Source: Seriola aureovittata (Eukaryota > Chordata > Actinopteri > Carangiformes > Carangidae). From it: a stretch of 64,000 nt of DNA. A program made the translations under genes and the position numbers. Below are positions 45,813 through 58,707 of the stretch, piece by piece (positions within the stretch are counted from its first letter, which is position 1; every line of letters begins with the position of its first letter). Under the pieces are notes generated by a model. The model was not told where the DNA came from, ran no database searches, and worked only from the letters and a program-made list of their open reading frames with translations. The stretch is from positions 10,338,001-10,402,000 of the forward strand of contig NC_079371.1 of NCBI RefSeq assembly GCF_021018895.1. Direction: 5' to 3'.

Positions 45813-46314
45813 TAATGCAAAGTGAAAACATAATCTTACAAATTTTTGCCAATCAAAACGTGAAACTGAAATATCACATTGACATAAGTATTCAGGCCCT
45901 TTGCTCGGTACTTAGTTGAAGCACCTTTGGCAGCGATTACAGCCTCGAGTCTTCTTGGGTGTGACGCGACGAGCTTTGCACACCTGGATTTGGGGATTTT
46001 CTGCCATTCTTCTCTGCAGATCCTCTCAGGTTCTGTCAGGTTGGATGGGGACCGTTGGTGGGCAGACATTTTCAGGTCTCTGCAGAGATGTTCGATTGGG
46101 TTCAAGTCAGGGCTCTGGCTGGGCCACTCGGACATTCACAGAGTTGTCCCTGTAAGCTTCTCCTGCATTTTCTTGGCTGTGTGATTAGGGTCGCTGTCGT
46201 GTGAGAAGTTGAACTTTCAGCTTGGTCTGAGGTCCTGAGCTCTCTGGACCAGGTTTTCTCAAACCTGACTGGTCTCCCTGTCACTGCTGCTGAATACTTT
46301 CTGAATGCTCTGTA
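45813..46314 (-). mobile_element. Decayed, internally deleted Tc1-type transposon
   Basis: The plus strand matches the familiar fish Tc1-like sequence: AAACTGAAATATCACATTGA, CATAAGTATTCAGGCCCTTT, CTCAGGTTCTGTCAGGTTGG and TTCAAGTCAGGGCTCTGGCT. Coding runs on the minus strand. The right end has a terminal inverted repeat piece CTGAATACTTTCTGAATG at 46290-46307, closing in CTGTA at 46310-46314, where the final TA is the expected target dinucleotide. The left inverted repeat is missing. Between 46260 and 46290 the body jumps from transposase sequence straight to the terminus, so most of the element is deleted. It is non-functional. Confidence 0.92.
45836..46265 (-). pseudogene. Tc1 transposase C-terminal pseudogene (DD34E family)
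   Basis: The minus strand encodes the last third of a DDE transposase. The open part (46135 down to 45836) begins MSEWPSQSPDLNPIEHL, where the E after NPI is the third catalytic residue. It then has the conserved RIC-EEWQ, IPKSRC, KLVASHPRRLEAVIAAKGA region. Upstream in the same frame are a HDSDPNHTAKK segment with the second catalytic Asp and, before it, AQDLR. The spacing between that Asp and the Glu is 34 positions, as in Tc1. Breaks are a TGA at 46136-46138, a second TGA at 46217-46219 in the same frame, a small deletion with frameshift around 46256-46262, and loss of the DNA-binding half and first catalytic Asp. Confidence 0.9.
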
Positions 46315-46617
46315 AATGACAAGAGAACATGGTTTCTTTTGGCAGATGAATGTGGGACCAGTAATTCACATACCATGTATCTGTTATGTACTTAAGTTTG
46401 CACTACAGGAGAAACTTGCCTGAATATGAAGCGTCAGACTCTACCAGAGGGAAGGGAGGGCAGGTGATCTAAAATGTAAGGCACTTCCTCCGAGTTATTT
46501 TTAAACGAAAATAAAGTAGGATCAGCACAAATCGAACAAATGATGAGAAACGACCTGGCAGAAGGTTGTGTTCTCCCTCTGAGGTGATACTGAGGGAGGA
46601 GATGAGGAGCGTGAGGG
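46315..46617. other. Non-coding stretch
   Basis: Nothing recognised. Confidence 0.5.
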
Positions 46618-46787
46618 CCTCCATTCCCCTCCCTTTTCCTGTCTCTGCTTCTTTAGCTCTTTTTCCTCTCACTCTCGATCATTCGCTCCCTATTTCTCCA
46701 TCTCCCTCTCTCCCTGCCCTCTCTTTCTCTGCTCTTTTCACTCCCTATATCTCTTTCTCCCTCCTTTTCCCTGTATCTTCCCAGCCG
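46618..46787 (+). repeat. 170-nt pyrimidine-rich tract
   Basis: CCCTCCCTTTTCC, TCTCCATCTCCCTCTCTCCC and similar words dominate, with only scattered purines. It looks like a decayed (CT)n/(CCCT)n microsatellite. The plus frame 46566-46847 is open because of Ser/Pro/Leu codons from this tract. Confidence 0.8.
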
Positions 46788-46811
46788 TATGTTTCCCGCA
46801 GAATAATAAGG

Positions 46812-46828
46812 AAAAAAAAAAAAAAAAA
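46812..46828. repeat. Poly-A homopolymer, 17 nt
   Basis: A17 followed by GCAAGAC. Confidence 0.9.
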
Positions 46829-49420
46829 GCAAGACAAATCACAGTGATGCATTGCTTAATTTAATAAATGAAGCTTGAGAAACTTGATCACACAACACAC
46901 TTGTCTCCATAAAGGAGCACAAGAGGACTGACTATTGCCAGATGCCGATGGATGTCTGTGAACAAAGAGGACACACACATGTAATCTCTTTGGGTTTGGG
47001 GCGACACTGTCTATTCGATGGGTGCCAACAGAGCTCTCACTCTGTATGACTGACTATGCTTTGACATCACAGGGAGTGGAGGAAAGATACTCCCTCTTTA
47101 TGAAGAGTAAGATGGAAAATCCATTTACCCGAGCTGACTCATAACCAGAGAAAAAGAGCTTGTTTTAGCTTTCAAAATGAATCCATGATGAAACTGCGCT
47201 GTATGTATGGAAATGTGGAGGCCTAGTCGGTTGGAGGGGAAACAAAATCTGTCACAACTCTGTGGGGCTCCCAACTTGTTTGAGTTAGGTGGTGAACTGA
47301 GCAAGAGTTGCAGTTGGTCAACAATTAACAAAGAAATAAAATTAATACGTGAAAGAAACTGGGCTGTCAGCAAAAGTTATTTTCACAAAGATCTGTGGTC
47401 GTGTTTTGCTGGGCAAACCAATTAAATCATTTATGGCGTCATACTCTCATTTGCATGTCATTCCTAAATAAAAGAGATCAAATTCAATACTTCACCGTCA
47501 CGTCAACCAGCATCCTAGAGACTTGTTGCAACTCCAATACAACAATACAACAAGCACACTCCCTAATATGAGCAGTTTAAAGAAGACAAGAACACAATCA
47601 CAGGACTCCACCCTGTCATAAAGTGCAGCACTGAGGCAGAAAGACTAATATGCTAAATAACAAGAAAAACAAACAGAAGAACAGAACACACAGCAGGCCA
47701 AGCAAAAACTGTCACCATGATTACATGCTACCGTGAACAGGCTGCTTAGAATAAAAAAAAAATCAACATACGTTATGTTGGCAAAAATGAGCAGTGGATT
47801 GGATGAGATTGTCCGTTTCCTGGACCTGCTCTACAGTTCATGAGAAACGAGTCTTCTCCTTCGTCAGCAGTGTTGCAGAGTCCCCTGGGCAATAAGGCAA
47901 GCTGTTCACTGGCCAGCGCTGTAATTGACATTTGAACACCTTTTAATTGTATCGATGTTAAGCAAGATGATGTTCAACAATAAAGGGACAGAAATTTGCC
48001 CAAAATAAAGGTCCAACAATAAGGTTGTATAACCATTGAACTGGTTGTGGTGTTATTTATAGGACTGGTGTCAGAGTTCTGAGATGCAGGGAGGTCTTGC
48101 ACATCCCCAAGTAATTGCCATCCCACCCTGACCACACTGTGACATCCCAATCCTCATGTTGATATTTCTGTCAACTACCTTACAGCATTAGTGGTGAGAT
48201 ACCATTAAATGTCCAAAAATGATTACATTACTTCTAAAAAAAAAGTTATACTGACATTACATGTTAATGACCATGTTGTTGCCAGAGCAAGTGTGGAATC
48301 GTCACTGCAGCACAGCATGTTAAACTGTCCTTGAAATGATGGCACCATATAATCCATGGACAAATACATTGCAAGCTGACTTAATCTGTTGGATCACAAG
48401 CAAGGATAGACCACATTATTAATGAGCCATTTAAACAGCATCACCTAATCTGTGCTGAATGGTGTCAGCATTGTTTGTGTGTGAGCAGAGTTTGGTGATA
48501 ACGCAGGAATGATGTACCTGTACATTTCATGACAAAGTCATGAAATTTAAAGTGTAATTTTACTTTAAATAAAAAGTTTAGTAAATATATTTATTCATTT
48601 GTTTATGATTATAAGAGCCAACTGATATGAAACCATTGTTTCCATTGACTGAATACAAGGTTATATAGATCAGATTGGTAAGACTCTTTTCTTTTTTTCC
48701 TCTTTATATGAGAAACCAGATTTTCCTCCTTCAAGAATAACTTTGGTTCAATCATTTCAGTACGTATGCCATGACCGAGAGAGAAAGATCTGATGAAATT
48801 CCTTTGTCATGGGTTGGGAGAGACGATTATTTATGGTGTGATTTTCTCTTATGTATTTCCTTAATTAAAACATATTGGCTTCCAAAAGCAATATAAGAAA
48901 CAAATTGCTTTGGCATGGCTGTGGCAGTTGGAGGACAGACTCTGCATATTGGCAGACTAAATGAGATGGGATTTGGAGTCTTTGAAACTACATTTGTGCT
49001 TCAGACTATGGTAATGAGGCCTAGCAGAATGATATCACCATTCCCAAATATTTAGTTTGTCATTTTGTGGTAACAGGCCCCCTCTGTGCGTGCATGGGTG
49101 CGTGTGTGGAGCAGCTTTGGAGGTGTGGGTGAGCATCTGAGGATTACTTTTACAGATTACAGATCATTTCAGGAGATTACCTTTTTTATAAGGTAGATGC
49201 TACAACCTTGATGTGATGTCATCACTTTCACTTTTATTTTTGAAATTTTTTGCATTCCCAGTCGGAGCCTTTATTCCAATTCAAAATCTAACTGTAATCT
49301 AAAACAGTAATGTTTCATTTCACATTCAGCAATGCTGTTATCCTTTAACTAATGCATTCATTCATTCTGTGTACAACATGTGTCTATGTCTGTGCGTGTG
49401 CCGTGTGCATGGAAGCACAA
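46829..49420. other. AT-rich non-coding stretch, nothing recognised
   Basis: No gene recognised. Octamer ATTTGCAT near 47451. Frames 47125-47373 (minus) and 47207-47425 (plus) overlap and are not protein-like. Confidence 0.5.
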
Positions 49421-50640
49421 ACGCGTGTGTGTGTGCGTGTGCGTGCGTGTGCGTGCACTAGAGAAAGATGGTTTCCATCGGCTGACTGACAGTTTCAGCT
49501 GGGACCGGGAGGAGACCGTGAGACAACCCTTCCTCAAACAACAGTGAGGGGTGGTGATACACTGCAGTGATAATGGCCTCTTTGAAAACAAGAAGGCCCT
49601 CCCTTCCTGTATTTTGGAGGGAACATATGTTTGTCTGTCTCTACTTCTGTCAACAGAACTCCACTACAGTGGCAGAGACCAAAGAGAGCTCTGCTCCTCA
49701 TGGGCCGAGGGGGAGGAGAGCGTCCCTGTCAAGGCACGGCCCGATATGACAACTCATTTCACAGCAATGCGCTGGTGTGGTTTCTCCGTAAACATGGATA
49801 TGAAAAATGCTTTTGGGGAGGCAAAAGTTTGTGGTCAAGACGAAAACATGACATAAGCCCTTCCAAAAGAGAGAGAGAGAAAAAAAAATGCTCTGTCTAA
49901 ATTGGCAAAAGTTTCGGTTGGGTAAACCAAACTATACTGTTTGACCTTTCTCTACCCCCAGCTATAAGTCTCACTCTTTGTCCTTTGCTGAGAGTGGAGA
50001 CTGAAACCAGATGTTTTTAACAGATAACAAATGTCAGAGGCAATAGCTGATAGCACACCTGGTACAGTGCAGACAGGGTGACCGGCTGTGGTCACGTGAG
50101 CAGTCTGACTCCCAACTCTCTCATGATCATGTTCTTTTGCAATTCCATCAATCAATTCAACAACAATCACGTTGTGCAGTTCAGCAATGCGTCGTTATAC
50201 AACGCATGTTTCAACAGTTTAAACATTTCAATAGCAATGATTTTCCCATGAGCATTAAAGATGGACATATATTATGTATTTTGGTACATTGGCTCAAATG
50301 CCATCCACAGGTCAAGTCCATTGCAAAATGCAAAACTGTCCTGTCAGGTTCTTTTTGGGCATTTTATGCTTTTTTTTAATATGGTGATAATGGGGATGAC
50401 GAGGGGGGAGGGAGAGAGAGATAGGGAATGACACAAATAGCAACAAAACTCCCTGGCCGTGCATGAACCTGTGATGTTTTGGGTCATTGCGGACACCTTA
50501 AGCCTTAGACCCCCATCTTTTCAAGTCTTTACAGGTTACTGTAGTTTACCCATAAAAACAGTCTCTGAAAGAGCATAGTAAATGTTCACACTCATGTTCT
50601 TTTGTGGTGTTTAAATTCCTGTTTGGAATACTGACTAGGT
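49421..50640. other. Non-coding stretch with GT/GC-rich degenerate repeat and small overlapping frames
   Basis: A (GT)(GC)-type degenerate alternating tract lies at 49420-49458. Three plus frames open simultaneously over 49551-49900 in different registers. One contains SREREKKK-type residues from a GAGA run. Such simultaneous openness with no domain argues against coding. Confidence 0.45.
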
Positions 50641-53269
50641 CAAATGTTTATCATGTCACGGTCACATATATAAAAGGCATAACTAAAATCACACTATTCA
50701 TTTTCCATGTCGGTGTTGTCAGCTTGAAGTCACCCTGATCTATTATGAGATATTGCCTCTGATCTGTGGTTAGCTTTTTTTTTAGGACTGACATCATATG
50801 AACTGTATATAGTAATCCTCCCATACTGATCAGAGCTTGTGGAGTGTTTGAGTCAACACAGAGACGAGCAGGGGAGGGTGGTCTGGTCCCGTAGTCTCTG
50901 ATGATTGATGAAGCTTCTTGTGACACTGACAGAGAGGGATCAGCACAACAACCAACAACTTCTGCATAACTCTGCTTGAGCTTGACGCCAGCCACGCTAT
51001 TGTGTCATCGACACTGGCTCGCACACACTGAGACACTAGTAAACACATCCGCCCACCAGCTCACACACACATATTGAGTCACTCAAAGGGATGGGGTTGA
51101 TTTATTGTCGCTGAAACATAGTTTCTCATACAGTATAAATGGATGCTGGACATGTTTGCGCCATAATGCGCTCCTATAAAACGATGATTATCTTCTGTTC
51201 TATGTGGATTGGATTACTCCCACACCTGTGCTCCCAAGCTCACAATTTTGGTTGTCATCTCTCCAAAATCAGCTTCTAGCCACCTGTTCTGATGACCATA
51301 GGGGTATGGGAACCAAGATCATCCACTGCGTGCACTGCAAAAAATATCCATCCACTGTCGACGGCCATGCATCGAGGCTTTTAGTCTAAAAACTACCCTT
51401 TAAAAATATTCATAAATAGAAACCCAGTTTCACATGACAGGAGTCTTATTTTCATTGCTTTGGTCAAAATTCCTATTGGTAATAATAACAGTGCACTCAC
51501 CAAATTAACTGCTAAAATCTGAGAATGTGGCGACAAGAAGCGAAAATGAGAAAGTGAAGTCCAACAATGAAATTATTACCCAATTATTGAATTGATTATT
51601 ACCAGCATTTCAGGAAACTTGAGGCAGTGAACTTTGTGAGTACAATGTTTCCTAACTTATAGAAATGGTGGACAAAATGATGAAAAAAAGGCTTAAAGTA
51701 CAGACTAAGTCCCTCTTATTGAAACTGCATTTTTCAACAGGAATTCACTGTCACAATAACTTTGAGCCATTAGCATAATTACTTTAAAACATGGCAGCCT
51801 AAACTTCACTGACCTCTCAGCTGCGTTTTACATTTGTGTGCTACCAGGTTAGATTTGTTGTACTGCAGCACAGACAGATTTTCCTTCATAGCGTGGGACA
51901 GCAAGAAGCTGCTGTTCAAGCACTACAGTGCTAAAGCTTTCAGGGTTTCTCTAAGTCTCAAGAGAATGGAAGTGAATGGGTGAAACAAAAGTCACTTCCA
52001 GTACAGGAAAACTGTTTATTGTTGGTTTATGATAAATATAGTCTTTTGAAACAATAAAAGTTAATGTCAAGACAGTATATCATTGTAATGTAGCTGACAG
52101 AGTCCGGCACTGAAACTGAATGACTTCTGAATATAGACATTTTTTGCAGCGGGGTCGCACATCAATCGTCATTTTTCAGTTTCACTCTTGCAGCTGCCCA
52201 GATGTATAATTTACAACATTAATGTCTCAAGTCACTTTCATTTTATTGAGTTATCAATTTCTCTGCATGAGGAGCTCTAACAAAGTCGTGTGACAACTCC
52301 CAGCACATATAGAGATGACATTTAAAGAGCTGGCTATTAACAATATATCTGGTTGCAGTCAGAATGAACCATTTTATTACTGAGTGCATATCAAATAATA
52401 GCGTCTGTTGGCACATGGATGTGAACAGGACACATCAGGATCTCCGCAACAGGCAGCAGGCCACATAGACCGTCCTGTGGTCACTAGCATTTGGCGCCAG
52501 CCATACAGACCCAGAATTCTTCACTTCATAAAAAAAATGTTCAGGCCCATTCACAGTGCCTGGTAATCAATACTACCGGCACAGCTGTTAGACCATAAAA
52601 CGGCCCTTAATTTGGAGACAGCCCCTTCCTCTCTGTCAGTCGGCTTCAGTCTGTTGTAAGATGTTAGCTAGCTCACCTACATGTGGGTAAAGATGACAGT
52701 GACAGGCCCAGCGTGGGCTCAGGGTAATTCTAACTTTCAAGTTTGCAGTTATCGTTTACACCCTCAGTAAAAGTGCACACATTCCTAACACAGAAAGCCC
52801 CGTAACATAATATGTTGAGAAAAATGTTGCATTATTGTATCCAAGTGCTCTTATGTTTGATATTTACTGCATTTAAATCACTATTTTACTGGTGTATTTT
52901 ATGGCTTTAAATAAATTGAAGGAATTAAAAACACCGACAAAGTAATTCAGCAAAAAAAAAAAAAAGAAAAAAAAAAAAGTATCTGTATCCCACAAAGTGC
53001 ACACTTTTCCTGTCCAGTGTTTCAGCACTGAAATACTGTACTACAATGCAACAGTGCAATTTGATACGTTTTAGACGAGACCTTGAAGCAGGCCAGAACC
53101 ACATCTATCAGTGACTAAATCTGTCCTTGCATTCTCGGGGAAGACTCCAAGGATGAAGCAAGTCTTCAAAAGCATCTCTCTCTTTTGATGTAAACTTCTG
53201 TGACTGGTAGGGTGCCTCCTCAGCCCCGCCGTCTTTTAATTGATTATGTGAGGCAGAGGGCACTGTATT
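50641..53269. other. Non-coding stretch, some suspected old repeat
   Basis: No gene recognised. CTTTCAGGGTTTCTCTAAGT near 51939 and the GTCACTTCCAGTACAGG region to about 52200 have the feel of a fish interspersed repeat, but I cannot name or bound it. An A13-G-A12 tract lies at 52952-52978. Confidence 0.4.
52952..52978. repeat. Interrupted poly-A (A13 G A12)
   Basis: Two A runs split by a single G. A very similar A14-G-A11 tract lies at 59408-59433. Confidence 0.9.
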
Positions 53270-54960
53270 GTAAATGAGGTGATAGACAAAGACCGCAATC
53301 CTCAGTAGCCTGACCCCCTGTTATTTTCCGCTACAGTGACGGTTAACAGTAAAGAAAATCTAGATGTGTCATTCAAGGAAGAGGTCATGGGAATATTTAG
53401 TGTTAGTCTAATGCACTATTAAAAACATCTTGGAAAACTGTCCCCATCATTTGTCTTATTCAGTAACAGTTTGAACAGTTTTTATCCTAAAAATAAAATA
53501 ATAAATGTTCTCATTTGTCTGACATGAATATCTGTAATTAATGAAGCTGCCTCAATTTCATGGAAGATACTGCAAATCCCTTTTTAGCCGTGCATGTGCG
53601 TCACAGGCTGCTGTGTTTTACAACACGTGCATATTCATTACATAGAAGCAGTAAGTTCTCTCACATGTCTAGCATTGTCCTTGGGCACTCACTAGCGAAA
53701 CAAGCAGAGGAGTCTGGCCCTGCTTTTTCCTCCAGGTGGTTGAAGGATCGTTGTTGCTAATAGACTGCGGCGGTAGAAATAAAATAAACCTTTAGACTCC
53801 AGCCGCAGCTCAGGGCAGCATGACATTTGACAGTCTTTTATGGTGCAGAATGAGACATGTTTGGCAGTCGAAAAATTCAATTGTGGCGTATTGATTCTCA
53901 GCCGTCAGTCATTATTCCCAGGTTGATTGACAGGAGAAAATTGGTTACGTTAAGTATTTCATATGTTCATATGGCTGACATTTGTTTGCCTGCTCCCTAT
54001 GTCAATATTGTTGGAGAGATCTGTAGCTTTATGAGATAGCATTATACACTGACTGTGGCGTTTGTGTGATGTTCCAGTGTTTTTCCTGACATAATTTAAG
54101 ATATATTAAAAACCAGCGGAATCTTGAGGTGTTTAATGCCAATATTATTGTCTTCCTCCAGGGGATCATGTATGTTCATAATCGGTGGCAGCCATGTGCA
54201 TGTGTGCATATGAGCTCTGCACGCTGCACAACTGCACGCACACACCTAAAAATATATTCTCTGCATACTTTTAGGCACCGAGCATGCCAACGACAATCAA
54301 ATGGAGCTATTTTCATTGAATTGTGTCGACACTTAGCCTCAGAAGAGAGCGCGGTGACCTCATCGCGCTGACAGTTGGCTCACCTGGGCCCATGCTGACT
54401 GTGGTATTTGATCCACGTTAGGACTGACATATTACTATTTTTAAATTCGTGTCAGTGTGGTTGGAGTGCCAGTTGAGGTTTTATAAATGTAAGCCAGATA
54501 TGCTGTCAATCAAACAAATATATTCAAAACAATTAAGATACTCTCCAGTAATCATTATGCTGCCTGTATTTTGTATTATTAGACACAGCCCTGCTCCTTT
54601 TTTCTTTCATTGGGCCAATTCCTCATATTTAATCTTAATGGGGTCGACATCAAATCGAAGTTCACTTTTGTTTGCCTGGAAATAGTTCCAGAATTGATCT
54701 GATTATTCAACCTGGTTATATGAATTTTCTTAAAACCCTCTCTGATCGCTGTATCACAGTCAATAATCTCTTTGCATACCTTGTAATTTGTGTGTGACGA
54801 CTGGTAATGTGCTACTGCTGTATGTCTGATGGTGGCATTCCTATATGAGGTTGAACTAAAGGAGCTGCTGAGGAGAGCTGGGAAATGCTGGGGAAAAAAA
54901 AGAATCAAAGTCATCATTTCAAAAATGGGCAAGAAGATAAATACATAAGCTATGTGATGT
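53270..54960. promoter_or_regulatory. Candidate enhancer block with two exact PBX-MEIS/PREP composite sites
   Basis: Mostly repeat-free 1.7 kb. TGATTGACAG, the established PBX-MEIS/PREP composite decamer, occurs exactly at 53934-53943 on the plus strand and exactly in reverse complement (CTGTCAATCA) at 54503-54512. Around them are GCATATTCATTAC (53629), GTGGCGTATTGATTCTC (53883) and TCTTAATGGGG homeodomain words. By chance an exact decamer on either strand is expected about once per half million bases. Small opposed frames (for example 54579-54932 minus) are not protein-like. Confidence 0.4.
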
Positions 54961-57780
54961 GAGTGCCTCTGTGTTTCATTTTTATAATATACATGTTTTT
55001 TTAATCATTTCATCACACATCAGCACATCAGAATTTGTCTTATTGTTAAACAAAGCCAGAAATATTGTCACAACATGTCAATGCTCAAATGAAGAGACAA
55101 CCAAATGAACAATGACCTCATTACGCAGACCAGGGGTCAACCACGACTTGACAGATTTACATTGAGCACAGTTTCTTTGTCTTTATAAAATATTATTATA
55201 ATATTCATTCCATGACAGAGCGCACTTGTATCAGATCAGCACTTCATTTTGACAGATACCCTGAGTTTAGATGTTAGAAATAGTATCAGGAGAGAAAAAG
55301 ATGGATCCTTACAAATAGGCCTCCTGTGACGGATGTATCACCTTGAGCGTGTGAACAAAGATCAAAAAGCATGTGTTATTTCCACGCTGTGACTTCACAT
55401 CAGACTGGTTTTGTGTTGGGAGAATGCCAGCCTCTTAGCTCCAGCAGCAAATGATGCTAGCAAAGCAGACATCACTGTCTTGTGAATAGTAATTATTTAC
55501 ATACTGGAGGCCATACTCACATGTTAACATTCGTACTGACTGATAACTTTGGCTGCTGGCTAATTATCTGGCTATAAGTATAGTGCCAAAAAAGTAGCAG
55601 GTTGCTGAGATGGCTTTTCCAGCTGTAACTTGTAGCAGAGAATGAAAGACAAAAATATTGCGAAACACACTCTGAATGAACCACATGAGTCAAGTGGAGG
55701 ATCAGAATAGAACTGTAAAACTTCTATTTAAAGTGACAACTTTCCCCCCTTGTCTAAGTAGTATTAATGTTGGCACTAAACTGGATTGAATATAACAGAA
55801 TATATAGTAAGTTTCACCACTGCTCATTTTAGAAAGGCCACAGTCAGGAAATGTGTTCTTTGTTTAGATAATCAAAACTGATACAGATGTTTGATTCTGG
55901 CTGCTCGGGGCGGTGTTATCACAGCGGCAAAAGATGGCAAAAGAAAAAATTGCCTATTTCCCCTTTCACTATCAACTATCTTCTTTGGGATTGAGTGACT
56001 AAATTATTCCTCGCCTGTTTGTTACCGTGACATAAAATCTCAGTGTTTACTTGGAGATTTTGAGACTGAAAATACAGACCCATCTTTGACAGGTAACATA
56101 ACACCATTCATTGTGCTTGCCCTCTATTTGGCTATTTCAGAGTTATTCTTTGCTGGTCAAACCCAAAAGCAAATGTTTAGATTAAACTTGCCCATCCCTT
56201 ATGCTACACTGACAGAAGCACTGTCCATATAGATCTCCAGTCCAGGGTCAACATTAGCTTTTAGCTGGACTGAGCGGTGGTGAGGTCAGTGGATCAATAG
56301 TAAGACCACCCCGACCCCCCCACTTGTGTTCATGACATCATGTTTTATATGTGAAACTTTAATTTCTCTAGAATATATTGATAGTTTATGCCAATCGCTT
56401 GTATTAGTCTGTACTGCGTGTCTTTACATAGAATTTTGTAACATGTATTCACGTAAATGATACTAGTCTGATGGCACTTAACCCTAAGCTGAACCAAACA
56501 TGTTATCTCTGCACAGCAGCTCATCCCTAGCCCAGAGCCACACTTGTTGGGTTTAGTATTAACCTGTCTTCCTCTACTGTTTGACGGACATCACCAGGTG
56601 TTTGAGTGGCTCAAGGGTGTGGCGGTCTCTTTAGCACAGGCTTTTTCATTGTTGTTTTTTAGTTGAAAACATTGCTGCGTAAGCGCATGATCACAGGCCT
56701 CAGGCTGGGAGCAATCACAATGTGGTGATTTCCCCTTCATTGTGTTGGCTGATGATTTTTCATGTGCCAAGAAGTGGCTTTGAATGAGAAATTTTGTTAT
56801 GTTAAACTAAACTGATAAAGGGTACTATTGATTCTTTCTGTATACCACTAATTAGATGCAGTGTGTGTTCATGGGCCAACATTTTATTGCCATCAGCTTC
56901 ATAATGTGCCTCATGTACCAAGTGTGAGCAATTAGTATCTTAGTTTTGTGACACTACTGGTAGTTTGCACTGATGATAATTTATGATGTGATCATTTTCT
57001 TTCAAGGTGAGGTGTTGCTGTTTCTTTTGGCACTGCACTTAAATCTGTCAAACCTCTAATGAACCTAGTACTGTGACGTCCGATCTCCTCATCAGGTTGT
57101 TTTCTTTTTTCTCTCCCTTTGTTTGCTCCTTTTCTTTATTATCACTGCTCATTTTCAATACATGTCACGTCATGGTGGCTACTTTTAAACATACCCTAGT
57201 TTATTTGCCCCACCTACAATCTTTCCCACACCATACTGTAGGTTCATACACATATGTTGTAGACAGAAAAAAATGTTAAAATCTTGGCATTGAAAGTTAA
57301 AAACTTTGTTAGTGTACCTAATCCAGGGTTTTACAGAATCATCCAATATCAGCATTCCTCTCTGGCAAGTTGATCAGACATGGGGTGTTTACAAAATAAA
57401 AGCTGATGAGCTGGGCACACAAAAAATAGGGCTCCAATTAGAGCAGTTTAGTTATGAACTGTAAAAACTCTCAATATTGCTGTATTCCCGGAGTTTAGGA
57501 CCGCATTGAAATACATTTCTAACAGACAAACAGAAACATATGTGACAAAGGCAAGTTCATTTGACAGATCAGATTTTAAAGACATCTAGTTTGTGTATTT
57601 GCTTTGGACAAAAGCGTCAAATGCATGTAACGTAAATTGAACATATTCACATCTGTAAAATCAGCATTCCTCGTTCAACACACTCTAATTACTACGATGA
57701 TCACATGTGATGACTGGACATGAGGCCGGTTCTGATTCCAGCCTCATTAAAGATTCATGCATGCCTGTGGGATGTAGAAG
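54961..57780. other. AT-rich non-coding stretch, nothing recognised
   Basis: Long run with very few open frames above 60 codons. GCTGCTCGGGGCGGTGTTAT near 55900 may belong to an unidentified repeat. No gene recognised. Confidence 0.5.
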
Positions 57781-58130
57781 GTCTGGGACCTGGTTTGTCG
57801 TTGCTAGTCAGTGAATTCTGGGAAACCTTAAGTGGGGTAAATGTATTTCATGTAATCCCCGGATTAGCATAGCAACCACCTAATGGCCAGGAGTGGACGC
57901 CCTCCTTTTAGTTTTTGTGTCCATTTCACCTGAGGCAACATGGTGGGTGGACTGGTTAGTGAGATCGAGGATTTAGACCACCAGCTGCTACTCGGAGGCT
58001 TCAGAGGAAGAGGTGGGCAACAACAACAAGCCGTGACTCGTCCCTCATACGACAGGATGCAAAATTTAGCAATTAAAAGTAGCACTTCTTGTGACTGACG
58101 TTTTTGTGAAATGTATATTGACACTGAAAG
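57781..58130. repeat. Suspected unclassified interspersed repeat
   Basis: Balanced composition with CGTTGCTAGTCAGTGAATTC, GGGAAACC and TGGCCAGGAGTGGACGCC differs from AT-rich flanks and resembles fish repeat DNA. No termini or family could be fixed. The minus frame 57864-58124 (86 codons) has no domain. Confidence 0.25.
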
Positions 58131-58637
58131 ATGTTGAAGTGTAAAGTCTTGTTATCTAATACCACAGGGAAACCGTGTTATTTCTGATAACAACTTTGAG
58201 AGACTTTAATAGTTTGTCTTTGTATTTTGTGGGTTTTTCTCCCTCAGCGTTGTGCAAAACACAATTAGATGAAAGGTTTTTGTGTGCAAAGTTTTACAAG
58301 CTGCCGCCTACAATTAAATGATTTCAAAAACATCCTTATGAAATTGTATATGTCAACAGTTTATAACCCAATAAGACTGGGATTCTCAAGCTTCCCCCAA
58401 AAGGCTAATGATTAAAATATATTATAATTTGTCATGGCGTCTCATGGCTAGACTAAATGACTACTTTTAATTCGCGTTCATTTTGGTTTTAGCAATCACT
58501 CGTTGCCCCCGTTTCTCTATTTACAGCAAGTTTGCCCAACTGATTTTACATTTTATTATGTCATCTTTTGAATGAACTACACTGGTTTTATAAGAAACAC
58601 ATGACCTAGATGAAAAGTGCTGTGCTCTCTCACTTTT
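58131..58637. other. AT-rich non-coding stretch
   Basis: Nothing recognised. Confidence 0.5.
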
Positions 58638-58673
58638 TCTCTCTCTCTCTTACACACACGCACGCACACACAC

Positions 58674-58705
<32 letters not shown>

Positions 58706-58707
58706 GC
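58638..58707. repeat. (CT)n then (CA)n compound microsatellite
   Basis: CT units at 58638-58650, then CA units with CG interruptions at 58652-58707. Confidence 0.95.
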
